A stretch of 5,088 bases of DNA from an uncultured Lachnospiraceae bacterium (GCA_948665105.1 CAPNGW010000199.1:1-5088); one strand, 5' to 3'. Counted from the first letter of the stretch, positions 1 to 5,088 are shown. Notes: a model not told the origin generated them from the letters alone. Numbers and translations are program-made.

Positions 1-225
1 GGAGGAAGCACAGGAAACGACATCGGCGTGGACCAGGCAAAAGCCATCGCGTTGTCCCATGCAGGCTTGTCCATGTCAGATGTTACCTTCTCCAAGGCAA
101 AGCTGGATTGGGATGATGGTTATACCGTATATGAGGTGGAATTCTACTATGGAGCCACCGAGTATGACTACACCATAGATGCTTATACCGGAACGATTCT
201 GGAGTACGATTACGATTGGGATTGA
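1..225 (+). CDS. PepSY domain-containing protein, C-terminal part (5' end outside window)
   Basis: The reading frame is open from base 1 and stops at TGA 223-225, giving 74 C-terminal residues. The segment has the PepSY layout: a helix around DQAKAIALSHAG, a short linker with DVTF, then strands with YTVYEVEFYYGATEYDYTID and a closing AYTGTILEYD. That last element matches the usual family ending of the form D-x-x-T-G-x-I. PepSY units are small, usually extracytoplasmic domains thought to bind or inhibit peptidases; Clostridia often encode lipoproteins or anchored proteins with one or two copies. The segment is very acidic and Tyr-rich, as is usual for these clostridial forms. A GTG at 28 is not the real start, because the family pattern (DIGVDQAK) begins before it. 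The signal peptide and any first PepSY copy would lie upstream and cannot be seen. The domain call is sound; the exact function is unknown. Confidence 0.82.
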   Translation, partial: GGSTGNDIGVDQAKAIALSHAGLSMSDVTFSKAKLDWDDGYTVYEVEFYYGATEYDYTIDAYTGTILEYDYDWD

Positions 226-231
226 TGGAAA

Positions 232-262
232 AAAGCGGCATGTCAAAGTGATATGCCGCTTT
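232..262 (+). terminator. Probable intrinsic terminator after the PepSY gene
   Basis: A 13-bp stem pairs 232-244 with 250-262, with one G-T pair (242/252) and loop AAAGT. It starts 7 bases after the stop codon and has an A-run before it. The T-tract is short (TTT ends the stem, then CAGCAATAAAATTTT), so termination may be incomplete. Position and stem length support the call. Confidence 0.55.
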
Positions 263-339
263 CAGCAATAAAATTTTATGTAAATTATGACAAAAATTAC
301 AATTTGCATACAATCTGCGGAATATTTATTAACTCCTTT

Positions 340-350
340 TATGATAAAAT
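340..350 (+). promoter_or_regulatory. Candidate extended -10 element for the amidase gene
   Basis: TGATAAAAT at 342-350 reads as an extended -10 (TG-N-TAAAAT), about 30 bases before the TTG start and in an AT-rich gap after the terminator. No good -35 hexamer lies at the right distance, so this is only a candidate. Confidence 0.3.
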
Positions 351-380
351 ACATGTATCTTAAGCGGGAGGTACATACAG

Positions 381-1196
381 TTGGACGACAGAATGAGACA
401 GCAAAGGGCACTGGAGCGCAGAAGGGCTTTGCGCAGAAAACGCAGAAGACAGCAGATAATTCGAAGATTGTTATTGACGGTTGTGGCAACGGCGCTGGTG
501 CTGACAGCCACTGTAAGGCTGCTGTCCGGAGAAAAGAAGGAAGAGCGGATGGTCCAGCTGGTGAATCCGGGAATGGCATACAGCGCCCCCAAAAAGCCTG
601 AGGGTACCTACAGCCAGATGGGCAAAAAAGAGCGGAATGAGGTTTGTATCGTTCTGGATGCAGGCCACGGAGGAAAGGATTCCGGTACTCTGTGGAAGTC
701 CGTGTATGAGAAAGACATCAATCTGGCCATTGTCAAAAAACTGGAAGGGCTGTTGAAGGAGGCAGGCTATCAGGTTGTTATGACCCGTGATGATGACAGC
801 CGCATGGTGCTTAAGGACCGGGTGAAGGTTGCGTCGGACAAGCAGGCAGATATCTTTGTGAGTGTCCATCAGAATGCCCTGGAGAATGATACCGTAACCA
901 ACGGAATTGAAACATATTGCAGCCAGAAGGCCAATGCCCAAAGCCCCAGTCTGGCAGATGCCATACATAGTGCTTTGTTGGGTAAGACCCAGGCCAGGGA
1001 TTTGGGGGTGAAAACAGACAGCGATTTTTATGTGGTGGAGAATACTACTATGCCCTCCTGCCTGGTGGAGACTGGTTTCATCACGGAAGCCAGCGAGCGG
1101 GAAAAATTACTGGATGACAGCTACCAGATGAAAGTCGCGGAAGGGATTGCAGAAGGGATTGAGAAATTTTTAGAGGAATTTGTCCTGGCAGGATAA
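381..1196 (+). CDS. Membrane-anchored N-acetylmuramoyl-L-alanine amidase (Amidase_3 family)
   Basis: This 271-residue zinc enzyme should cut the bond between N-acetylmuramic acid and L-alanine in peptidoglycan. The start is TTG at 381: GGGAGG at 366-371 lies 9 bases before it, whereas the in-frame ATG at codon 5 is badly spaced. Residues 1-29 are strongly basic (13 Arg, 1 Lys), residues 30-48 form one hydrophobic segment (LLLTVVATALVLTATVRLL), and about 40 linker residues follow. This is an uncleaved signal-anchor layout with the enzyme outside the membrane. The catalytic domain spans about 88-266. Expected zinc ligands are visible: His96 in DAGHGGKDSG, Glu110 in YEKDINLAI and His163 in SVHQNA; the catalytic Glu is Glu230 in CLVETGFI. 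There is no SH3b, LysM or other wall-binding module, so the membrane anchor probably sets location. The family resembles CwlD/AmiC-type amidases, but I cannot name an ortholog. The gene appears monocistronic. Confidence 0.93.
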   Translation: MDDRMRQQRALERRRALRRKRRRQQIIRRLLLTVVATALVLTATVRLLSGEKKEERMVQLVNPGMAYSAPKKPEGTYSQMGKKERNEVCIVLDAGHGGKDSGTLWKSVYEKDINLAIVKKLEGLLKEAGYQVVMTRDDDSRMVLKDRVKVASDKQADIFVSVHQNALENDTVTNGIETYCSQKANAQSPSLADAIHSALLGKTQARDLGVKTDSDFYVVENTTMPSCLVETGFITEASEREKLLDDSYQMKVAEGIAEGIEKFLEEFVLAG

Positions 1197-1201
1197 ACTT
1201 G

Positions 1202-1230
1202 TTGAAAATTTTGTAAAAATGCGATATACT
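1202..1230 (+). promoter_or_regulatory. Sigma-A-type promoter for the SEC-C gene
   Basis: TTGAAA (1202-1207) and TATACT (1225-1230) are separated by exactly 17 bases, close to consensus. Transcription should begin near 1237, leaving a leader of about 50 bases before the ATG at 1288. It begins 6 bases after the amidase stop codon. Confidence 0.8.
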
Positions 1231-1287
1231 GTATTGGCGTACAAAAATTGTGTTATCCAAATGAAGAAATAAAGGATGGTAGAAAAG

Positions 1288-1791
1288 ATGGCATTATTGG
1301 AACAATGGCAGAGTATTGCATACAATCAGCAGGCAGATAAAGGAGAGCTGCAGCGGTTCTGGAAGCGCTATTTTGAGATGGAGAAGAGTGTTTACGAGAA
1401 GCTGCTTGCCAGCCCGGATGAGGTGGTGGAAGGTACAGTAAAGGAATTGGCCGACAAGTATGAGCTTGATATCATGGCTATGACCGGTTTTTTGGACGGT
1501 ATCAATGACAGTCTCCTTACCCCCAATCCCATTGAGGAGATGGAGGAGGACACCAGGGTGAGCCTGGCCTTTGACAAGGAAAAGCTATATAAGAACATGG
1601 TGGACGCCAAGGCGGACTGGCTCTACGAGCTGCCCCAGTGGGAGGCGATTTTTGACCAGGAGACCAGAAAGGCTTTATACATTGAGCAGAAGAAATCCGG
1701 CACCATCGTCAAAGAAGCCAAGGTGTATCCCAATGACCCCTGTCCCTGCGGAAGCGGTAAGAAGTATAAGAAGTGCTGTGGCAGGAAATAA
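1288..1791 (+). CDS. SEC-C metal-binding domain protein, function unknown
   Basis: This 167-residue soluble protein ends in a SEC-C zinc motif: NDPCPCGSGKKYKKCCGRK, with Cys152, Cys154, Cys163 and Cys164 in the C-x-C-x8-C-C pattern first known from the SecA C-terminus. Residues 1 to about 145 are mostly helical, charged, without membrane segments, and are conserved in my memory of Lachnospiraceae homologues (for example LEQWQ, TGFLDGINDSL, DKEKLYKNMVDAKADWLYELPQW). I chose ATG 1288 because GGATGG at 1274-1279 gives 8-base spacing; the in-frame ATG at 1276 would overlap that site and add MVEK. SEC-C tails can bind zinc and, in SecA, SecB and ribosomes, so a role near ribosomes or protein export is possible, but nothing here shows it. 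The gene has its own promoter, and no clear terminator follows it before the thrS promoter at 1816. Confidence 0.88.
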   Translation: MALLEQWQSIAYNQQADKGELQRFWKRYFEMEKSVYEKLLASPDEVVEGTVKELADKYELDIMAMTGFLDGINDSLLTPNPIEEMEEDTRVSLAFDKEKLYKNMVDAKADWLYELPQWEAIFDQETRKALYIEQKKSGTIVKEAKVYPNDPCPCGSGKKYKKCCGRK

Positions 1792-1815
1792 TCTTAAAAA
1801 AGTACGAAAATAATC

Positions 1816-1844
1816 TTTACATTTCATGCAAAAGGGATTACAAT
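1816..1844 (+). promoter_or_regulatory. Sigma-A-type promoter for the thrS T-box leader
   Basis: TTTACA (1816-1821) and TACAAT (1839-1844) are separated by 17 bases, each one base from consensus. Transcription should start near 1850, about 20 bases before the T-box Stem I, giving a leader of roughly 370 bases before thrS. Confidence 0.78.
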
Positions 1845-1870
1845 AAGAAATCATCAAATAAAATAAAAAA

Positions 1871-2153
1871 CACGTTGACGAGAAGAGTAAAGTGTGGAGT
1901 GGATACAGAGAGAGTTGCCAGTGGAAATCTGAAGACGAGATTTTCCGGCGCTGGAAGCAGCTTATCCGGAAACATTTGAAAACCAACTCCGAGTGGCCGT
2001 TAATCCGGCCCGGTGATTCCGTTATCATCAAAAGAGTGGTTTGGAACAGTTGCTTCCATACAAGCAGGGTGGAACCGCGGGTATTATACTCGTCCCTTCA
2101 GAGAGGGATGCATCACTTTTACAACACAGGCATTCCTTTGGGGATGCTTTTTT
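1871..2153 (+). promoter_or_regulatory. T-box riboswitch leader of thrS, threonine-specific
   Basis: A T-box leader binds uncharged tRNA: its Stem I reads the anticodon, and its T-box bulge pairs with the free 3' end to favour read-through. The T-box core TGGAACCGCG lies at 2070-2079. Antiterminator helices are visible: AGGG 2066-2069 with CCCT 2094-2097, and CGGGTA 2078-2083 with TACTCG 2087-2092. In Stem I, AGTA (1886-1889) is followed by AAGTGT 1890-1895, which pairs with ACATTT 1972-1977. That places the specifier loop at 1978-1986, where ACC (1982-1984) followed by A fits a Thr codon. The kink-turn region is GTTGA/CGA (1874-1878, 1990-1992), closed by CAC/GTG. The distal arm includes CCAG 1918-1921 with CTGG 1951-1954. 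A2073 would pair with a U discriminator, as expected for Gram-positive tRNA-Thr. Later hairpins include 2012-2017/2024-2029. The class call is firm; the exact specifier is inferred from folding and the downstream gene. Confidence 0.93.
2091..2153 (+). terminator. T-box conditional terminator region
   Basis: The short hairpin GCATTCC (2130-2136) with GGGATGC (2141-2147), loop TTTG, runs directly into six T bases (2148-2153). A longer alternative pairs 2091-2097 with 2140-2146 and, inside it, 2102-2111 with 2130-2139. The 5' arm 2091-2097 shares bases with both antiterminator helices, which makes the folds exclusive. A further pairing, 2091-2097 with 2104-2110, is also possible. Confidence 0.85.
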
Positions 2154-2222
2154 ATATCACAGAAAAGTTCTTTGAACTTCCTTATGATATAAAAAATACA
2201 AATATGTGAGGAGAAATGAATC

Positions 2223-4175
2223 ATGAAAATTACTTTAAAGGATGGTTCCGTAAAGGAATACGAAGGCGCAAAATCCATCTATGAAATCGCCCTTGATATC
2301 AGTGAGGGGCTGGCTCGTGTAGCCACTGCCGGGGAAGTAAATGGTAAGACAGAGGATTTACGCACTGTGATTGAAGGGGATTGTGCATTGAATATTTTGA
2401 CAGCCGGCGATGAAAAAGGCCTGGCGGCCCTTCGCCATACCACCTCCCATGTGATGGCGGAGGCAGTAAAGCGGGTGCGCCCCAATGCAAAGCTGGCCAT
2501 TGGTCCCTCCATCGATACCGGCTTCTACTATGACTTTGACACGGAGCCCTTTTCCAGAGAGGATTTGGACGAGATTGAAAAAGAGATGAAGAAGGTCATC
2601 AAGGAAGGGGCGAAGCTGGAGAGATTTACCCTTCCCAGAGAAGAAGCCATTGCCTTTATGAAGGAGAAGGATGAGCCCTACAAGGTGGAGCTTATTGAGG
2701 ACCTGCCTGCTGACGCGGAGATTTCCTTCTACCGTCAGGGCGAATTTGTGGATTTGTGCGCCGGACCCCACCTGATGAGCACAAAAAATATAAAGGCCTA
2801 CAAGCTGATTTCCTCCTCCATGGCTTACTGGCGGGGAGATTCCAACAAGGCACAGCTTCAGCGTATCTATGGGACCGCATTTGCAAAAAAGGAAGAGCTT
2901 TCAGACTACCTTATATACCTTGAGGATGTGAAGAAGCGGGACCATAACAAGCTGGGCCGGGAGATGGAGCTTTTCACCACCGTGGATGTTATTGGCCAGG
3001 GCCTGCCCCTCTTAATGCCCAAGGGCGCCAAAATGATTCAGACCATGCAGCGCTGGATTGAGGATGAGGAGGAGAAGTGGGGATATGTGAGAACAAAGAC
3101 CCCTCTCATGGCCAAAAGTGACCTTTACCGGATTTCCGGCCACTGGGACCACTACAAAGAAGGCATGTTTGTGCTGGGAGACGAGGAAGAGGACAAGGAG
3201 GTATTTGCCCTTCGCCCCATGACCTGCCCCTTCCAGTATTATGTGTACAAGGCCAGCCAGAAATCCTACCGGGACCTGCCTCTTCGCTACGGCGAGACAT
3301 CCACGCTGTTTCGAAACGAGGATTCCGGCGAGATGCACGGCCTGACCCGTGTGCGCCAGTTCACCATTTCCGAGGGACACTTAATCGTGCGTCCGGACCA
3401 GATGGTGGAGGAATTTAAAGGCTGTCTGGCCCTTGCAAGAAAATGCTTACAGACCCTGGGGGTGGAGGAGGATGTAACCTACCGCCTGTCCAAGTGGGAC
3501 CCCAATAACAAGGAAAAATATATTGGCGACGCGTCCGTTTGGGAGGAGACCCAGAATAGTATCAGAAAGGTGCTTACCGAGCTTGAGATTCCCTTCTATG
3601 AGGCCGACGGGGAGGCTGCCTTTTACGGACCCAAGGTGGATATCCAGGCTAAGAATGTATACGGCAAGGAGGACACCATGATTACCATTCAGTGGGATGC
3701 GGTGCTGGCAGAGCAGTTCGACATGTATTACATCGACCAGAATGGGGAAAAGCAGCGGCCTTATATCATCCATAGGACCAGCATGGGCTGTTACGAGAGG
3801 ACACTGGCATGGCTCATCGAGAAATATGCAGGTCAGTTCCCCACCTGGCTCTGTCCGGAGCAGGTTCGGATTCTGCCTATTTCCGAGAAATACAACGACT
3901 ATGCAGATAAGGTGCTTACCGAGCTTAAGGACAACGGCATTCTGGCCACTGTGGATTTGCGCTCCGAGAAAATCGGCTATAAAATCCGGGAGAGCCGTCT
4001 GAATAAAGTACCTTACATGCTGGTGGTAGGGCAGAAGGAGGAAGAGGAGAGCACTGTCTCCGTGAGAAGCCGTTACAAGGGCGACGAGGGCGCCAGAAGC
4101 TTATCGGATTTCATTGAGGATATTTCAAAGGAAATCCGCACCAAAGAAATCCGTAAAATCGAAATAGAAGAATAA
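2223..4175 (+). CDS. thrS: Threonine--tRNA ligase (threonyl-tRNA synthetase)
   Basis: This 650-residue cytoplasmic class II synthetase joins threonine to tRNA-Thr using ATP. GAGGAG at 2208-2213 lies 9 bases before ATG 2223. The order of domains is full-length: TGS at about 1-61; the SAD editing domain at about 65-225 with His72-x3-His76 and Cys179-x3-His183; the catalytic core at about 245-540; and the anticodon-binding domain at about 545-640. Expected catalytic zinc ligands are Cys335 (RPMTCPF), His386 (SEGHLI) and His517 (IIHRTS). Motif 2 includes Arg364 (FRNEDSGEMHG) and motif 3 lies around GCYERTLAWL. The sequence departs from the E. coli and B. subtilis type: RVRQFTISEGH replaces RVRGFTQDDAH, and the stretch around TIQWDAVLAEQFD and HRTSMGCYER is also non-canonical. 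It therefore belongs to a divergent ThrRS branch that I associate with Clostridia. Control is by the T-box leader directly upstream. The editing residues are intact, so mischarged Ser-tRNA should be cleared. Confidence 0.97.
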   Translation: MKITLKDGSVKEYEGAKSIYEIALDISEGLARVATAGEVNGKTEDLRTVIEGDCALNILTAGDEKGLAALRHTTSHVMAEAVKRVRPNAKLAIGPSIDTGFYYDFDTEPFSREDLDEIEKEMKKVIKEGAKLERFTLPREEAIAFMKEKDEPYKVELIEDLPADAEISFYRQGEFVDLCAGPHLMSTKNIKAYKLISSSMAYWRGDSNKAQLQRIYGTAFAKKEELSDYLIYLEDVKKRDHNKLGREMELFTTVDVIGQGLPLLMPKGAKMIQTMQRWIEDEEEKWGYVRTKTPLMAKSDLYRISGHWDHYKEGMFVLGDEEEDKEVFALRPMTCPFQYYVYKASQKSYRDLPLRYGETSTLFRNEDSGEMHGLTRVRQFTISEGHLIVRPDQMVEEFKGCLALARKCLQTLGVEEDVTYRLSKWDPNNKEKYIGDASVWEETQNSIRKVLTELEIPFYEADGEAAFYGPKVDIQAKNVYGKEDTMITIQWDAVLAEQFDMYYIDQNGEKQRPYIIHRTSMGCYERTLAWLIEKYAGQFPTWLCPEQVRILPISEKYNDYADKVLTELKDNGILATVDLRSEKIGYKIRESRLNKVPYMLVVGQKEEEESTVSVRSRYKGDEGARSLSDFIEDISKEIRTKEIRKIEIEE

Positions 4176-4184
4176 GGAAATTCA

Positions 4185-4241
4185 AACTGGGTCATACTAT
4201 CGTTGAAAAAATAAAAAAGGAGCAACGATTATGACCCAGTT
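4185..4241 (+). promoter_or_regulatory. Large imperfect palindrome enclosing the DUF1540 gene start
   Basis: AACTGGGTCATA (4185-4196) pairs perfectly with 4230-4241, and ATCGTTG (4199-4205) pairs perfectly with 4223-4229. Only CT (4197-4198) is bulged, so 19 base pairs surround a 17-base A-rich loop. The loop ends with the ribosome site AAGGAG (4217-4222), and the ATG 4231-4233 is fully paired in the stem. No T-tract follows, so it is not an ordinary terminator. It starts 9 bases after the thrS stop. I infer control of translation initiation or mRNA stability. Confidence 0.7.
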
Positions 4242-4548
4242 AAAATGTTCAGCACAAACCTGCATGTACAATGAGGAACGTTATTGCTGCAAGGGAGACA
4301 TCATGGTGGAGGGGAGAGACGCTATGGAGCCCTCTGCCACCTGCTGCGGCAGCTTCAGGGAGAGAAGCGGAGAGAGAAGCACCAATGCCACGACACATCC
4401 CAGCAGAATGATTGATGTGGACTGCGAAGCAGAAAAATGCGTGTTCAACGACGACTGTAAATGCACAGCACAGGAGATTGGTATTGCCGGTTCCCACGCC
4501 TGCAATTGTCAGGATACAGAGTGCGCCAGCTTTGAATGTGAGTGCTGA
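4231..4548 (+). CDS. Small Cys-rich protein with two DUF1540 repeats
   Basis: This 105-residue protein has 15 cysteines and two DUF1540-like units. Unit 1 (residues about 4-42) is LKCSAQTCMYN, a CC pair, then SATCCGSF. Unit 2 (about 63-101) is VDCEAEKCVFN, C-K-C, then the better-conserved EIGIAGSHA and TECASF ending. The tail adds FECEC. Unit 1 keeps the outline but has a different middle (GDIMVEGRDAMEPS), so the two copies have diverged. There is no signal peptide or membrane segment, so it is probably cytoplasmic. Cysteine spacing suggests metal binding, but no function is established for the family. AAGGAG at 4217-4222 lies 8 bases before ATG 4231 and is strong by sequence. Both lie within the palindrome at 4185-4241. 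I find no convincing promoter in the 55-base gap after thrS, so co-transcription with thrS is likely. Codon use is like its neighbours. Confidence 0.88.
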   Translation: MTQLKCSAQTCMYNEERYCCKGDIMVEGRDAMEPSATCCGSFRERSGERSTNATTHPSRMIDVDCEAEKCVFNDDCKCTAQEIGIAGSHACNCQDTECASFECEC

Positions 4549-4619
4549 TTGACAGCTTCTGTTGATAGCCTTTGATGGATTGTTTCTTTTTTTGTTACGG
4601 AAAATTCATAATTTACCAC

Positions 4620-4648
4620 TTGATATTTTAAATTGGAAGAAGTACAAT
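4620..4648 (+). promoter_or_regulatory. Sigma-A-type promoter for the phospholipase C-family gene
   Basis: TTGATA (4620-4625) and TACAAT (4643-4648) have a 17-base spacer. Transcription should begin near 4655, about 50 bases before the ATG at 4708. The surrounding intergenic stretch (4549-4707) is strongly AT-rich and otherwise holds only a weak inverted repeat. A second -35-like TTGACA sits at 4549-4554 with a poor TTTGAT partner at 4571-4576. Confidence 0.75.
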
Positions 4649-4681
4649 ATAGCTGTTGGTATTTTTTTAGATTTAAAATAT
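4623..4681 (+). repeat. AT-rich inverted repeat around the PLC-family promoter
   Basis: ATATTTTAAAT (4623-4633) is repeated exactly in inverted form as ATTTAAAATAT (4671-4681), with 37 bases between. The arms flank the -10 element. Because the arms are nearly all A and T, chance is a real alternative; an operator is possible. Confidence 0.35.
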
Positions 4682-4707
4682 GCAGAAATTGAATTGTGGA
4701 GGCTTCG

Positions 4708-5088
4708 ATGCAAAAAAAATCACACATTTCACTGGCAAAATATATCGTGGACAGCATGAAGGAACAGGAACTTAAGAAGCATGAGAAGGCATTTTATCTG
4801 GGAAGTATCCTTCCAGACTGTAAGCCTTCGTTTCTGACCACCAGACATGAGATACAGGGAACCTTTTCCATGGTTCAGGAGTCCATCCGCCGTTTGGTGG
4901 AAGGGGAATACGGCCAGAATATGCGGGCCTTTTTCCGGGAGCTTGGCCAGGTAATACATTATGTGGCGGATTATTTCACCTTTCCCCACAATGCCAACTA
5001 CTGCGGTACCCTGAGAGAACATTGTTCCTATGAGACCCAGTTGAAAAAAACCCTCAAAGAGTATATTGTAAGCGGAGAGGCGGCCAGG
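4708..5088 (+). CDS. Zinc-dependent phospholipase C family protein, N-terminal part (3' end outside window)
   Basis: The frame is open from ATG 4708 to the window edge, giving 127 residues. TGGAGG at 4697-4702 lies 5 bases before the ATG. The sequence follows the all-helical zinc-dependent phospholipase C fold (Zn_dep_PLPC). The metal-site series of Bacillus cereus PLC can be matched: His6 (KKSHISLA), Asp37 (GSILPD), His47 (TRHEI), His84-x3-Asp88-x5-His94 (HYVADYFTFPH) and His105-x3-Glu109 (REHCSYE). In B. cereus PLC the corresponding residues are His14, Asp55, His69, His118/Asp122/His128 and His142/Glu146. There is no signal peptide and no mature N-terminal Trp, which in secreted PLC also binds zinc, so this is probably an intracellular member with unknown substrate. 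It need not hydrolyse phospholipid. It has its own promoter and looks unlinked in function to thrS. Confidence 0.88.
   Translation, partial: MQKKSHISLAKYIVDSMKEQELKKHEKAFYLGSILPDCKPSFLTTRHEIQGTFSMVQESIRRLVEGEYGQNMRAFFRELGQVIHYVADYFTFPHNANYCGTLREHCSYETQLKKTLKEYIVSGEAAR

Noticed and set aside
2165..2193. Possible internal thrS promoter: TGATATAAA (2185-2193) as an extended -10, just after the hairpin AAGTTC/GAACTT
   Set aside because: No -35 match lies at the right distance (AAGTTC at 17 bases), and the region is AT-rich leader; support is too weak for a feature.
1892..2209. Open frames of 68 and 105 codons across 1773-2209
   Set aside because: They run through the T-box leader, have no good ribosome site, and encode nothing family-like; the RNA structure explains this region.
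2358..2771. Reverse-strand open frames inside thrS and the amidase gene
   Set aside because: They lie opposite well-supported coding sequence, lack ribosome sites and show no recognisable domains.
4185..4241. The palindrome read as a mobile-element end or a terminator
   Set aside because: There is no target-site duplication, no transposase remnant and no T-tract on either strand; its fit to the start codon favours a regulatory reading.
4549..4576. Perfect -35 TTGACA with TTTGAT as -10
   Set aside because: The -10 is poor and the pair at 4620-4648 is much better and closer to the gene; kept only as a note in that entry.
4552..4593. Possible terminator after the DUF1540 gene, ending at the T-run near 4583-4593
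   Set aside because: The only stems before the T-run are 4 bp or shorter (ACAG/CTGT; CC/GG), so no convincing hairpin exists.
4562..4759. Forward 65-codon frame across the intergenic gap before the PLC-family gene
   Set aside because: It overlaps the promoter and the true start at 4708, has no ribosome site and has low-complexity composition.

Overview
The window looks like a chromosomal, housekeeping stretch from a low-to-mid-GC Gram-positive anaerobe, most likely a member of the Lachnospiraceae (Clostridia, Enterocloster/Lachnoclostridium type). I infer this from protein resemblance, consensus sigma-A promoters, strong GGAGG-type ribosome sites, a T-box leader before an aminoacyl-tRNA synthetase gene, and a DUF1540 protein. 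All genes read on the + strand. I see no mobile element, CRISPR array, tRNA or rRNA.

Layout: (1) 1-225, the 3' end of a PepSY-domain protein gene, closed by a hairpin at 232-262. (2) 381-1196, a membrane-anchored Amidase_3 N-acetylmuramoyl-L-alanine amidase with a TTG start. (3) A consensus promoter (1202-1230), then 1288-1791, a SEC-C zinc-motif protein of unknown role. (4) A consensus promoter (1816-1844) and a T-box riboswitch (about 1871-2153) whose specifier I read as the Thr codon ACC, then thrS (2223-4175), encoding a 650-residue threonyl-tRNA synthetase. (5) 4231-4548, a small Cys-rich protein with two DUF1540 repeats; its start codon lies inside a large imperfect palindrome. (6) A consensus promoter (4620-4648) and, from 4708 to the window end, the first 127 codons of a zinc-dependent phospholipase C-family protein with nearly all metal ligands visible.

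Working together: the T-box should let thrS be read only when uncharged tRNA-Thr accumulates. No terminator or convincing promoter separates thrS from the DUF1540 gene, so the DUF1540 gene may share thrS transcripts, with its translation gated by the 4185-4241 hairpin. The other genes look independently transcribed.

I do not see a wholly new multi-gene system. The parts most worth a second look are the start-codon hairpin of the DUF1540 gene, the four-arm arrangement at the end of the T-box leader, and the non-canonical amino-acid-binding loop of this ThrRS.
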